From: Kribbella caucasensis
GTDB taxonomy: Bacteria > Actinomycetota > Actinomycetes > Propionibacteriales > Kribbellaceae
Assembly: GCF_004361855.1 (NCBI RefSeq)
Contig: NZ_SNWQ01000002.1
Coordinates: 1 to 64,000, forward strand
Direction of reading: 5' to 3'
Length of the DNA: 64,000 nt
In this document: positions 9,119 through 16,257 of the stretch, piece by piece
Position numbering within the stretch: the stretch's first letter is position 1
Layout of the letters: each line of letters starts with the position of its first letter
The notes under the pieces: generated by a model
What the model was told of the DNA's origin: nothing
The model's database searches: none
What the model saw: only the letters and a program-made list of their open reading frames with translations
Translations under genes and position numbers: made by a program

Positions 9119-10345
9119 ATGAAGGACAACTCGGGGAAGATCGACAGACGTACGCTGCTCAAGGCCGCCGGAGGAGTGGCCGCCGCGGGAGCCGCGGCCA
9201 CCCTCGGCGTCACCTCGCTCGACCGGCGCGCGGATGCCGCGCCGGCGACGTTCACCCATCCGGGCATGCTGCACAACTGGGGCGACATGAACCGGGCCAA
9301 GGTCCGTGTTGCCGCTGGCAACGACCCGTGGTTGTCCGGCTGGAACCGTCTGATCGCCAACGGCCACGCCCAGTCCACCTGGCAACCCAACCCACAGGCC
9401 ACCATCATCCGCGGTGGCGACGGGCAGAACTACGGCATCCTGTACAACGACATCCACGCCGCGTACCAGAACGCCTTGCGCTGGCGCGTCCAGGGCACGA
9501 CCGCGCACGGGGACTGTGCCCGCAACATCCTCAACGCCTGGTCGGGCACACTGACCACGGTGACCGGTAACGCAGACCGGTTCCTGGCGGCCGGAATCTA
9601 CGGCTACCAGTTCGCCAATGTCGCGGAGCTGATGCGCGACTACCCGGGCTTCGACCTCGCTCGGTTCAAGACGATGATGCTGAACGTCTTCTACCCGCTG
9701 AACAACCAGTTCCTGCTCAACCACAACGACGCGTGCATCACGAACTACTGGGCCAACTGGGATCTGTGCACGATGAACTCGATCCTTGCCATCGGCATCC
9801 TCTGCGACGACGCCGCGAAGTACGACCAGGCGGTGAACTACTTCAAGAACGGCGCCGGCAACGGGTCGATCCGGCATGCGATCCCGTTCGTGTACGACTC
9901 TGAGGGCCTCGCGCAATGGCAGGAATCGGGGCGGGATCAGGGCCATACCGTGATGGGTGTCGGCCAGATGGCGACGTTCTGCGAGATGGCGTGGAACCAG
10001 GGCGAGGACCTGTACGGATACGACGGCAACCGCTTCATGAAGGGCGCTCAGTACGTCGCGAAGTACAACCTCGGGCAGGACGTGCCGTTCACGAAGTACA
10101 CGTGGGGGAGCGGCCAGAACTGTGCGTACAACGAGCACACGGTGATCTCCAGCGCCAGCCGGGGGCAACTCAGGCCGGTATGGGACATCGTGCACTACCA
10201 CTACACCCGGCGCCGCAATCTGTCCGTGCCGTACATCTCCGCGATGGCGGCATCGGTCCGTCCCGAAGGTGGTGGCGGCGACTACGGCCCGAACAGCGGC
10301 GGCTTCGACCAACTCGGCTTCGGCACCCTGATGTACGCCAAGTAG
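9119..10345 (+). CDS. secreted alginate-lyase-family protein
   Basis: 408 residues; AAGGAGAAG Shine-Dalgarno before ATG 9119; Tat signal DRRTLLKAAGG with cleavage near ADAA. The mature protein is a single alginate-lyase-type alpha/alpha barrel beginning FTHPGMLHNWGDM, with HAAYQNALRW, NYWANWDL and QESGRDQGHTVMG, the last containing the conserved Arg/His thought to serve catalysis in these lyases. It is the compact paralogue of the first 350 residues of the gene at 3966. It ends the three-gene cluster, and a strong hairpin follows at once. Substrate is unproved; uronan or another acidic polysaccharide is the best guess. Confidence 0.82.
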   Translation: MKDNSGKIDRRTLLKAAGGVAAAGAAATLGVTSLDRRADAAPATFTHPGMLHNWGDMNRAKVRVAAGNDPWLSGWNRLIANGHAQSTWQPNPQATIIRGGDGQNYGILYNDIHAAYQNALRWRVQGTTAHGDCARNILNAWSGTLTTVTGNADRFLAAGIYGYQFANVAELMRDYPGFDLARFKTMMLNVFYPLNNQFLLNHNDACITNYWANWDLCTMNSILAIGILCDDAAKYDQAVNYFKNGAGNGSIRHAIPFVYDSEGLAQWQESGRDQGHTVMGVGQMATFCEMAWNQGEDLYGYDGNRFMKGAQYVAKYNLGQDVPFTKYTWGSGQNCAYNEHTVISSASRGQLRPVWDIVHYHYTRRRNLSVPYISAMAASVRPEGGGGDYGPNSGGFDQLGFGTLMYAK

Positions 10346-10354
10346 GCAAGTTGT

Positions 10355-10390
10355 AGCGGGCTTGAGGTTGGAGTTGACCTCAAGCCCGCT
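10355..10390 (+). terminator. strong intrinsic-type hairpin closing the lyase cluster
   Basis: Perfect 14-bp inverted repeat AGCGGGCTTGAGGT/ACCTCAAGCCCGCT with an 8-nt loop, ten bases after the stop codon. No U-tract follows, as is usual in high-GC actinomycetes. Confidence 0.8.
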
Positions 10391-10410
10391 TGAGCTTGCA
10401 GGATCCGGGC

Positions 10411-10827
10411 ATGGAAATCACCGGTCAGATCCCCAGCCAGGAAGACGTCGACGCGATCCTGGACCTGGTCGCCAAGGTCGAACAAGCCCAGCGCACCGAG
10501 GACGTCGACGCCTTCATCGCCCTCTTCCGGAAGGACGCCCTCTGGGTGACCGGCCACGGTAAACGCCTCTACGGCCGCGACATCATCGAGGAGTTCACCC
10601 GCCGCGTCCTCCCCGGCGCCACCAAAGACGCCACCGTCACCTACATCCCTGACCACCTTCTCTTCGTCCGCCCCGACGTCGCAGTAGTCAACGTCAACCA
10701 GACCTACCTCCCCACCAACCCCACCCTCCCCGTCGACAACGGCTCCCCGGTTTACCTCCTCGCCAAAGACACCACCACCTGGCAAATAGCCGCCGCCCAA
10801 AACACCATCGTCGTCAAAGACGCCTGA
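10411..10827 (+). CDS. SgcJ/EcaC-type SnoaL-like (NTF2-fold) protein
   Basis: 138 residues starting MEITGQIPSQEDVDAIL; the helix AQRTEDVDAFIALFRKDALWV, then GKRLYGRDIIEEF, and strands ending WQIAAAQNTIVV are typical of the SgcJ/EcaC family of the NTF2-like superfamily. Such proteins form small dimers with an internal cavity and are annotated as isomerases or oxidoreductases, usually without proof. It begins 20 bp after the hairpin and is a single-gene unit. An in-frame TTG at 10390 is a less likely start. Confidence 0.75.
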   Translation: MEITGQIPSQEDVDAILDLVAKVEQAQRTEDVDAFIALFRKDALWVTGHGKRLYGRDIIEEFTRRVLPGATKDATVTYIPDHLLFVRPDVAVVNVNQTYLPTNPTLPVDNGSPVYLLAKDTTTWQIAAAQNTIVVKDA

Positions 10828-10892
10828 CCGCCTGCGCACCACGGCGTTCGAGCGGGCGGTGTCGCGTAAGTCGACTGGCAACCGTTGGTGCC

Positions 10893-11012
10893 GGGGTGCC
10901 GGGGTGCCGGGCTGTCGGGGTGCGGGGGTGCGGGGGTGCGGGGGGCGGGGGTGTCGGGGGTGCCTGGGGTGCCTGGGGTGCCGGGGGTGTCGGGGTGCGG
11001 GGGTGCCGGGTG
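10893..11012. repeat. G-tract minisatellite, potential G-quadruplex array
   Basis: About 120 bp in which runs of three to six G alternate with short TGCC, TGC, TGTC or TGCCT spacers, roughly sixteen G-tracts in a row on the plus strand. The irregular 7-9 bp unit looks like slippage growth. It sits between the ends of two convergent genes. Reading frames through it give glycine/valine/cysteine repeats and are not credible genes. Confidence 0.85.
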
Positions 11013-11071
11013 CTGGCGAGAGTGGACCGAACGGGGCGGGAGCCCGGCGGAGGATCTCCGGTCGGAGTGAC

Positions 11072-11176
11072 GCGTGCATTTCGACAGGAGGTAGTCCCGA
11101 CATCGGGAGCCTCTCACGCCTGAACCCTACCGAACGGGCGCTCGGACTGCCGACTACCTCCTGTCCATCTGCACGC
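11072..11176 (-). repeat. 105-bp inverted-repeat element, copy A
   Basis: Left arm 11072-11096 (begins GCGTGCATTTCGACAGG, ends GTAGTC) and right arm 11152-11176 pair at 22 of 25 positions across a 55-nt loop. The left arm is identical over 25 bases to the reverse complement of the right arm of copy B. The core ACGCCTG at 11116-11122, read on the minus strand as CAGGCGT, falls about 54 nt from the right end, matching copies B and C in the opposite orientation. It lies between convergent genes beside the G-tract array. Confidence 0.75.
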
Positions 11177-11245
11177 CAAGGCAGCGTTGCATGCAAGAAC
11201 TGAAGCGGGCGACCATCGCCGGATCGTGCGGCCGAGTGGCGGCGA

Positions 11246-11572
11246 TCAGCGGTTGACTGCTAGTTCGCCGAGTTCGGACCAGTCGGATTGGTCGAGTTTG
11301 AAGTTGACGATTCGGGGGGTTTCGGCGAGGTACTGGGGGAGGGTGGCTTGGGCTGCTTTGAAGTGGTCCGAGGTGACATGGGCGGTGGCGGCTTCGTCGT
11401 CGCGGAAGGCTTCTACCAGGACGTACTCGTTGGTGTCGTCGATAGAGCGGGACCAGTCGAACCAGAGGTTGCCGGGTTCGGCGCGGGTGGCCTTGGTGAA
11501 GGCTTCGGAGATGCGCGGCCAGTCGGAGGCGTGCTCGGCGAGAACGCGGAACTTGGCGGTGATGAAGATCAT
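11246..11572 (-). CDS. antibiotic biosynthesis monooxygenase (ABM) domain protein
   Basis: 108 residues forming one ferredoxin-like ABM domain: MIFITAKFRVL strand, the helix SDWPRISEAFTKATRAEPG, then LWFDWSRSIDDTNEYVLVEAFRD, and a terminal SDHFKAA helix with conserved His. Small cofactor-free or quinol monooxygenases and haem-degrading enzymes share this fold; here a YgiN-like quinol monooxygenase is plausible. AGGGAG lies a few bases before ATG 11572. It ends about 70 bp from the copy A repeat and is 69 bp from the epimerase gene upstream. Confidence 0.8.
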   Translation of the reverse strand: MIFITAKFRVLAEHASDWPRISEAFTKATRAEPGNLWFDWSRSIDDTNEYVLVEAFRDDEAATAHVTSDHFKAAQATLPQYLAETPRIVNFKLDQSDWSELGELAVNR

Positions 11573-11641
11573 GATCAGGCTCCCTGAGGTCGGAGAGGCG
11601 ACGACGGGGTTCGATGGTAGTCGCCGAACGCCGCCGGAGGT

Positions 11642-12652
11642 TCAGCGGAGGGTGAAGCCGGTGCCGAGCGGGTCGTGGGGATCGAGGGTGAAGGTGGCCG
11701 TGCCGGTTCGGTAGGAGTTGCCTTCCACCTCGGTGATCACGGCCGGTTGGTCGTCGACGATGACCTCCGAGACGACTCGGCCGAGGAACGTGGTGTTGAC
11801 GATGGAGTCGTGGTGGAGGAACTGGCCGGGGGAGAGGCGGCCCTCGGCGTCGAGGAGGGCGAGGCGGGCTGAGGTTCCTGAGCCGCAGGGGGAGCGATCC
11901 ACCTCGCCGTCGGCGAATATCGCGACGTTGCGTTGGTGTGGTCCGTCGGGGGTTTGGCCGAGGTCGTCGTACAGGATGGTGCCGTAGATACCGTCGAGGC
12001 GGCTGTCGGTGGGGTGGCGGGCCCAGGGCGTGTCGTTCAGGGTCCACTTGATCTCGCGGCCGATGGCGATCAGGTCGGCGTAGTGCTTCGGCGTCACCTC
12101 GAGGCCGACCGACGAGGCGGCGACGGAGGCGTAGTACGCGCCGCCGAAGCTGATGCCGGCCTCGACCGATCCGCGGCTGGTCTCCACCACAGCCGAGCGA
12201 GTGACCACGTACGACGGGACGTTGCGGAAGGCGACACGCTGTACGACGCCACCGGAAAACGTGACTCGCGCGACCACCCGGCCGGACGGGACGTCGATCA
12301 CGACGGACGTGTCGCCATCCGCCGAAGCGGTGACCCGGCCCGTTTCGACCGCCCACACACCGAGGGCGATCGTGCCGTGACCGCAGGCCGTGGAGTACCC
12401 GTCCTTGTGCCAGAACAGCACCCCGAAGTCCGCGTCCGAATCATTGCCCGGGACAACGAATCCGCCGTACATGTCCGCATGACCGCGTGGTTCGTTCACG
12501 AGCAGCTGCCGTACCGCGTCGACCTCCGCCGACCCCATTGCGAAGGTCCGCCGATCCGGCACGGTCGCGCCAGGGATGTCCGGAAGCCCGTCAACGACGA
12601 TGCGAAACGGCTCCCCAGCGGTGTGGTAATCGACCACACTGACAGGCTGCAC
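11642..12652 (-). CDS. proline racemase family, probable 4-hydroxyproline 2-epimerase
   Basis: 336 residues from GTG 12652, preceded by GGAGG at short spacing; longer extensions run into decayed sequence. Both catalytic cysteines of the family are present: STACGHGT in the first half and DRSPCGSGTSARLAL in the second, so it should be a racemase/epimerase rather than the trans-3-hydroxyproline dehydratase type, which lacks the second cysteine. The DYHTAGEPFRIV start is typical of hydroxyproline epimerases, which open trans-4-hydroxy-L-proline catabolism in the cytosol. The usual partner genes (D-amino-acid oxidase, deaminase, dehydrogenase) are absent; only gene remnants lie upstream. Confidence 0.85.
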   Translation of the reverse strand: MQPVSVVDYHTAGEPFRIVVDGLPDIPGATVPDRRTFAMGSAEVDAVRQLLVNEPRGHADMYGGFVVPGNDSDADFGVLFWHKDGYSTACGHGTIALGVWAVETGRVTASADGDTSVVIDVPSGRVVARVTFSGGVVQRVAFRNVPSYVVTRSAVVETSRGSVEAGISFGGAYYASVAASSVGLEVTPKHYADLIAIGREIKWTLNDTPWARHPTDSRLDGIYGTILYDDLGQTPDGPHQRNVAIFADGEVDRSPCGSGTSARLALLDAEGRLSPGQFLHHDSIVNTTFLGRVVSEVIVDDQPAVITEVEGNSYRTGTATFTLDPHDPLGTGFTLR

Positions 12653-12671
12653 AGGACCTCCAGGCCAAGAG

Positions 12672-12809
12672 TCAGTATCCGAGGTGCTGCCGAAGCGTCT
12701 CCAGCGTATGAGAGAACTCGAGCGTCTGCTGGATCGCGAGCAGGTCGTCGGCCAGCCGGAACCCGGCGGTGGTGATCGCGCGGCCCGCCGGCCGAACCGC
12801 CGCAGCAGA
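12672..12809 (-). pseudogene. C-terminal remnant of an unidentified gene
   Basis: The minus strand carries an in-frame end reading AITTAGFRLADDLLAIQQ, continuing TLEFSHTLETLRQHLGY then TGA, with the amphipathic composition of a real protein C terminus. Upstream it degrades within about 40 codons and no start or body is present. It abuts, tail outward, another gene end on the opposite strand. Family not identified. Confidence 0.4.
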
Positions 12810-13027
12810 CCTGGGAGATCATGAACCCGGGGGAGTCGACCTGGATGGACGGGGTGGAGAAGACCGGCAACACCCGGATCGAACGGCTCCGGACGCTGGA
12901 GGCGAACTTCCGCTCGCACGGTCTGGATATCACCTTCGACCTGGTCGACGGGGCGGCGCACTCCGGCAGCCTAATCATGCCGGCGGTCGAACGCTGGCTC
13001 GGCGGCCTGATCGACACCTCGGACTGA
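12797..13027 (+). pseudogene. C-terminal remnant of an alpha/beta hydrolase-like gene
   Basis: The frame ending at TGA 13027 gives RLRTLEANFRSHGLDITFDL, then VDGAAHSGSLIMPAVERWLGG, which looks like the last strand-His-helix of an alpha/beta hydrolase (the catalytic His would be in GAAHSG). The N-terminal two-thirds, including any GxSxG nucleophile, is missing. An ATG at 12821 could start a 68-residue peptide, but I read this as a fragment. Confidence 0.45.
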
Positions 13028-13074
13028 GAGCTTGGACTAGACCGGTGGCCCGGCCTCAGCTGAGACGGGTTCTC

Positions 13075-13128
13075 CGGACGAGACGGGTGGCCCGGATGCG
13101 AAGGGTGGTCCGGATGCGAAGGGTGGTC
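13075..13128. repeat. three 18-bp tandem repeats
   Basis: CGGATGCGAAGGGTGGTC occurs exactly twice in tandem (13093-13110, 13111-13128), preceded by a diverged copy CGGACGAGACGGGTGGCC (13075-13092). It lies in noncoding sequence next to a terminator hairpin. Confidence 0.8.
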
Positions 13129-13139
13129 CGGACATGACC

Positions 13140-13164
13140 AGCGGCCCGGACAAGCCGGGCCGCT
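13140..13164 (-). terminator. terminator hairpin downstream of the 64-aa gene
   Basis: Perfect inverted repeat AGCGGCCCGG/CCGGGCCGCT with a 5-nt loop, 20 bp beyond the stop codon of the minus-strand gene at 13184. Confidence 0.65.
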
Positions 13165-13183
13165 CGAGGGTCAGCAGGTGATT

Positions 13184-13378
13184 TCAGGCTGCGGCGCGAA
13201 CGCGGTTCTGCTGGGCCCAGACCGCGCGGCGCAGTTTGGCCTTGTCCGGATAGCCGGCCGCTCGGCCGATCATGTACACGTCGTGGCTGCGCATCTTGAC
13301 CATCCCGGCGACGAACCAGACCGGGTTGCCCTCGGCCAGCATCGTGACGATCATCTGGTTGGTGGTGTTCTCGTTCAT
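13184..13378 (-). CDS. small conserved-looking protein, possible helix-turn-helix (64 aa)
   Basis: From ATG 13378 (GAGGAGAGGG upstream) the product reads MNENTTNQMIVTMLAEGN then PVWFVAGMVKMRSHDVYMIG and a basic tail with LRRAVWAQQNR. The spacing of VAGMVKM and HDVYMIGRAAG suggests a compact helical, possibly DNA-binding, protein. It stands alone between the tandem repeats and the 6C RNA. No family assigned. Confidence 0.55.
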   Translation of the reverse strand: MNENTTNQMIVTMLAEGNPVWFVAGMVKMRSHDVYMIGRAAGYPDKAKLRRAVWAQQNRVRAAA

Positions 13379-13620
13379 GCTGACCCTCTCCTCAATCCGG
13401 TTGGTTCCTGCTCTCACTGATACGTCGGATCGGGATGACAGTTTTCGACATCGCCGCAGAAGTTTTTTGATCGGCTACGGTGCGCTCCGACGATCACGCC
13501 GAGCGACCTTGGTCCGGTCGAGGTGGGATGACCGTTCAGCGCAGGGTTCGCACCGCTTAGCGGACAGTGTTTCGAGAATCACCCGTCTCGTTCTGACATG
13601 ACCCGTCTGGCGGGATAGAT

Positions 13621-13709
13621 TTGAATTCCCCCCCACGTGTGGAGGTCCCACTCCCCCCGGGACCCGCACGGGCGAGTGCCCCGGCCCCAGGTCGGGGCAT
13701 TCGTTTTTT
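13621..13709 (+). ncRNA. 6C RNA
   Basis: Matches what I know of the actinobacterial 6C RNA motif: two cytosine runs exposed in loops followed by a terminator. C7 at 13628-13634; then a stem GTGTG-GA-GGTCCC (13637-13649) pairing with GGGACC-CGCAC (13659-13669) around loop ACTCCCCCC; then an 11-bp GC-rich stem (13673-13683 with 13693-13703) followed by T6 (13704-13709). A promoter with CTGACA (13593-13598) and TAGATT (13616-13621), 17 bp apart, lies just upstream; this would start the RNA close to the first C-run, so the 5' end is uncertain. In other actinomycetes this sRNA is linked to growth and stress control; targets here are unknown. Confidence 0.82.
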
Positions 13710-13719
13710 CGGTCGGTTA

Positions 13720-14493
13720 TCAGCGCCTCGCCCGCCGCCGGAAGAGCACGGTCGCGAGGGTGAAGGACGCGATCAGCAACCCGCCGCACCAGGCCAGCGC
13801 GATCCACCCGCTGTTGCCCATCGGCGACCCGGTGAGGAAGCTGCGTACGGTCTCGATCACCGGCGTGATCGGCTGGTGCTCGCTGATCGGCCGGAGCCAC
13901 CGCGGCATCGTCTCGGGCTGCACGAACGCGCTGCTCAGATACGGCATGAACAACATGAAGAAGCTGAGGGTGCTCGCCGACTCGACCGACTTCGCGATCA
14001 CCCCGAGACCGGCCGCCAGCCAGGACAGCGCGAGCACGTAGAGCAGCAGCAGACCGATTGCCGCGAGCCACTCGACCAGCCCGGCCGACGGCCTGAACCC
14101 CATCGCCAGTGACGCGAGGACGACGATCGCGGTGGCGACCGAGTTACGCGCGACGCTCGCGGTGACGTGGCCGGCCAGGACGGCGAAGCTGCGGATCGGC
14201 AGCGACCGAAGCCGGTCGATCATGCCGCTGGTCATGTCGTCGGCGACCGCCATCGCGGTGTTCGACGCACCGTACCCCGTGGTCAGCAACAGGATGCCGG
14301 GCACCAGGTAGTTGATGTACTGCGTCCCGGTCTCGATCGCGCCGCCGAAGACATAGACGAACAGCGCCATCATCAGCAGCGGGAGCAGAATCGAGACGAA
14401 CAAGGTGTCGGCATTGCGCCGGGTCAACCGCACACTCCGGTCGATCATCGTCGCCGCGTCGCTCACCGCCGCCGCGAATCCGTCGTGAGTCAT
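13720..14493 (-). CDS. ABC-2 type exporter permease (DrrB-like)
   Basis: 257 residues with about six hydrophobic segments and the ABC-2 pattern: LLPLLMMALFVYVFGGAIE near the N terminus, then GILLLTTGYGASNTAMAVADDM and a later LPYLSSAFVQPETMP segment typical of DrrB-type permeases. It partners the ATPase encoded 10 bp upstream to form a daunorubicin-resistance-like exporter in the membrane. Substrate not determinable. The 3' end faces the 6C RNA. Confidence 0.88.
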   Translation of the reverse strand: MTHDGFAAAVSDAATMIDRSVRLTRRNADTLFVSILLPLLMMALFVYVFGGAIETGTQYINYLVPGILLLTTGYGASNTAMAVADDMTSGMIDRLRSLPIRSFAVLAGHVTASVARNSVATAIVVLASLAMGFRPSAGLVEWLAAIGLLLLYVLALSWLAAGLGVIAKSVESASTLSFFMLFMPYLSSAFVQPETMPRWLRPISEHQPITPVIETVRSFLTGSPMGNSGWIALAWCGGLLIASFTLATVLFRRRARR

Positions 14494-14503
14494 GACTGTT
14501 CTC

Positions 14504-15403
14504 CTAGGCCGTCAGAGTGAGGAACACGTCGTCAAGAGTCGGCCGATGCGATGACACCCGCACCGGTTGCAGACCCTGCGATCGCAACTCGTCCAGTACC
14601 GCGTGCAGGTGGGCGGCCGTTCCGTCCGAGGGCAGGTTGACCAGGGTGCCGTCGGCAACACCACCGAGTACGTCGACCGCCTTGATCGCGTCAGTCTGCT
14701 CGGCGAAGTACAGCTCGATCCGTTGGCCACCGATCTGGGCCTTCAACGCGTCCGCCGTACCGGCCGCGGTGATCCGGCCCTTGTCGAGCAGCACGATCCG
14801 GTCGGCCAGGCGATCGGCTTCTTCGAGGTACTGCGTGGTGAGCAGGATCGTGGTGCCGTCGCGGACGAGTTCGGCGATCGCCTCCCACATGGTCAGCCGG
14901 CTGGCCGGGTCGAGTCCGGTGGTCGGCTCATCCAGGAAGATCACCTGGGGATCGCCGATCAGGCTCATCGCGAGGTCGAGCCTGCGGCGCATGCCGCCGG
15001 AGTACGTCTTCACCCTGTGATTCATGGCGTTGTTCAAGCCGAACCGGTCGAGAAGTTCGCCGGCGCGCTGCCGGGCGGCCTGGCGACCGAGGTGCATCAG
15101 CCGGCCGACGAGCACGAGGTTCTCCCGACCGGTCTGGTTGTCGTCCACGGCGGCGTACTGACCAGTGAGGCTGATGACGCCGCGGACCTTCGTGGGCTCG
15201 CGGACCACGTCGTACCCGGCGATGGTCGCGCGGCCCGCATCCGGCCGGGTGAGCGTGGTCAGGATCCGCACGATCGTGGTCTTGCCGGCGCCGTTCGGGC
15301 CGAGCAGCGCGACCACCTCACCCTCGCGCACCGCCAGGTCCACCCCGCCCAGGACCTCGGTGCGGCCGTACGACTTCCGCAGGTTTGTCGCTTCGACGAT
15401 CAT
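14504..15403 (-). CDS. ABC exporter ATP-binding protein (DrrA-like)
   Basis: 299 residues: Walker A GPNGAGKTT, Q-loop region LTGQYAAVDDNQTGRENL characteristic of the DrrA group, signature YSGGMRRRLDLAM, Walker B VIFLDEPTTGLD, and a C-terminal regulatory extension of about 80 residues ending PTLDDVFLTLTA. Drives the DrrB-like permease downstream. The start ATG 15403 lies 13 bp from a large palindromic operator, implying repression by the divergent TetR protein. Confidence 0.92.
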   Translation of the reverse strand: MIVEATNLRKSYGRTEVLGGVDLAVREGEVVALLGPNGAGKTTIVRILTTLTRPDAGRATIAGYDVVREPTKVRGVISLTGQYAAVDDNQTGRENLVLVGRLMHLGRQAARQRAGELLDRFGLNNAMNHRVKTYSGGMRRRLDLAMSLIGDPQVIFLDEPTTGLDPASRLTMWEAIAELVRDGTTILLTTQYLEEADRLADRIVLLDKGRITAAGTADALKAQIGGQRIELYFAEQTDAIKAVDVLGGVADGTLVNLPSDGTAAHLHAVLDELRSQGLQPVRVSSHRPTLDDVFLTLTA

Positions 15404-15415
15404 TGCTAGCTCCCC

Positions 15416-15459
15416 TACTGCGTATTAGATACGCTAAATAGCGTAGTAGCTACGCAGTA
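15416..15459. promoter_or_regulatory. nested palindromic TetR operator
   Basis: Outer arms TACTGCGTA (15416-15424) and TACGCAGTA (15451-15459) enclose an inner near-perfect palindrome TACGCTA-AA-TAGCGTA (15430-15445). The four GCGTA-type half sites could hold two repressor dimers. The site lies between the exporter ATPase and the divergent TetR gene. Confidence 0.8.
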
Positions 15460-15485
15460 TCGCTGTCCAGACCTAGACTGAGGCC

Positions 15486-16232
15486 GTGGAGAGTAGCGAG
15501 TTGCCGGCGGATGTCGCGTTGATGTGGGGCTTGCGGGACGAGCGCCGGCGCGGGCCGAAACCGTCGCTGACGGCCGAGGACATCACCCGGGCGGCGATCG
15601 AACTGGCCGATGCCGAGGGCCTCGGGGCCGTGTCGATGGCCCGCGTCGCGGAGCGGCTGGGCAACTCGACGATGGCGCTCTATCGGCACGTGAAGAGCAA
15701 GGACGAGTTGCTCGTCCTGATGACGGATGCCGCGCTGGAACGGCCGGAACCATTGCCCGAGGGAGTCGACTGGCGCACCGGGCTGACGTTCTGGGCGGCC
15801 GGGGTGCTGACCGCTGTGCGCAAACACCGGTGGTACGCGAGCCTGCCGATCTCCGGTCCGCCGGCGGGGCCGAACAACCTCGCGTGGTTCGATTCCGCAC
15901 TCGGGGCGCTGGCTGGAACAGGGCTGACCGAGGAGGCCAAGGTCGGCGTGGTGATGGGCCTGATGACGTACGTCCAGGGCGAGATCCGGCTCTCACTGGA
16001 CCTCGCCGCCGGATTCACCGACAACCCCGAAGCGTTCAGCCGGTACGGCGCGACGCTGGCTCGCGTGGTCGACCCACGTCAACTACCCGCGTTGGCCCGG
16101 GTACTCGAAGCCGGGGTATTCGACGAGAACATCTCCTTCGACGAAAGCAGTGACGCCGACTTCGACTTCGGCCTTCAGCTCTACCTGGACGGCCTATCCG
16201 CCTTCATCACCCGAGTCACCGGGGAGCAGTAG
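15486..16232 (+). CDS. TetR family regulator with TetR_C ligand domain
   Basis: 248 residues. HTH at about 30-70: ITRAAIELADAEGLGAVSMA, then VAERLGNSTMALYRHVKSKDEL. The C-terminal domain (about 90-240) resembles the TetR_C group found with drug exporters. The GTG start at 15486 follows TAGACT (15474-15479) by six bases with no Shine-Dalgarno, so the mRNA is probably leaderless. It likely represses the divergent DrrAB-like exporter through the nested palindrome and is induced by the exported compound. Confidence 0.88.
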   Translation: MESSELPADVALMWGLRDERRRGPKPSLTAEDITRAAIELADAEGLGAVSMARVAERLGNSTMALYRHVKSKDELLVLMTDAALERPEPLPEGVDWRTGLTFWAAGVLTAVRKHRWYASLPISGPPAGPNNLAWFDSALGALAGTGLTEEAKVGVVMGLMTYVQGEIRLSLDLAAGFTDNPEAFSRYGATLARVVDPRQLPALARVLEAGVFDENISFDESSDADFDFGLQLYLDGLSAFITRVTGEQ

Positions 16233-16257
16233 CCCGCCCTCAACCGGCCTGCTTGGG

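Noticed and set aside
7331..10312. 993-codon open frame on the minus strand
   Set aside because: It is a shadow of the two genes at 7349 and 9119 caused by high third-position GC; the product has no hydrophobic core pattern or known motifs, while the plus-strand genes have Tat signals and family motifs.
10859..11203. Gly/Cys/Val-rich collagen-like peptides from the G-tract region
   Set aside because: All frames of a G-rich tandem repeat give such products; no ribosome binding site or conserved domain.
12653..12961. Upstream extension of the epimerase frame to 439 residues
   Set aside because: The extension is a shadow through decayed gene ends; GTG 12652 with GGAGG gives the normal family length.
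13600..13720. tRNA-like 3' arm (TTGAATTC next to C-run)
   Set aside because: No acceptor or anticodon arms fold; the pattern fits 6C RNA instead.
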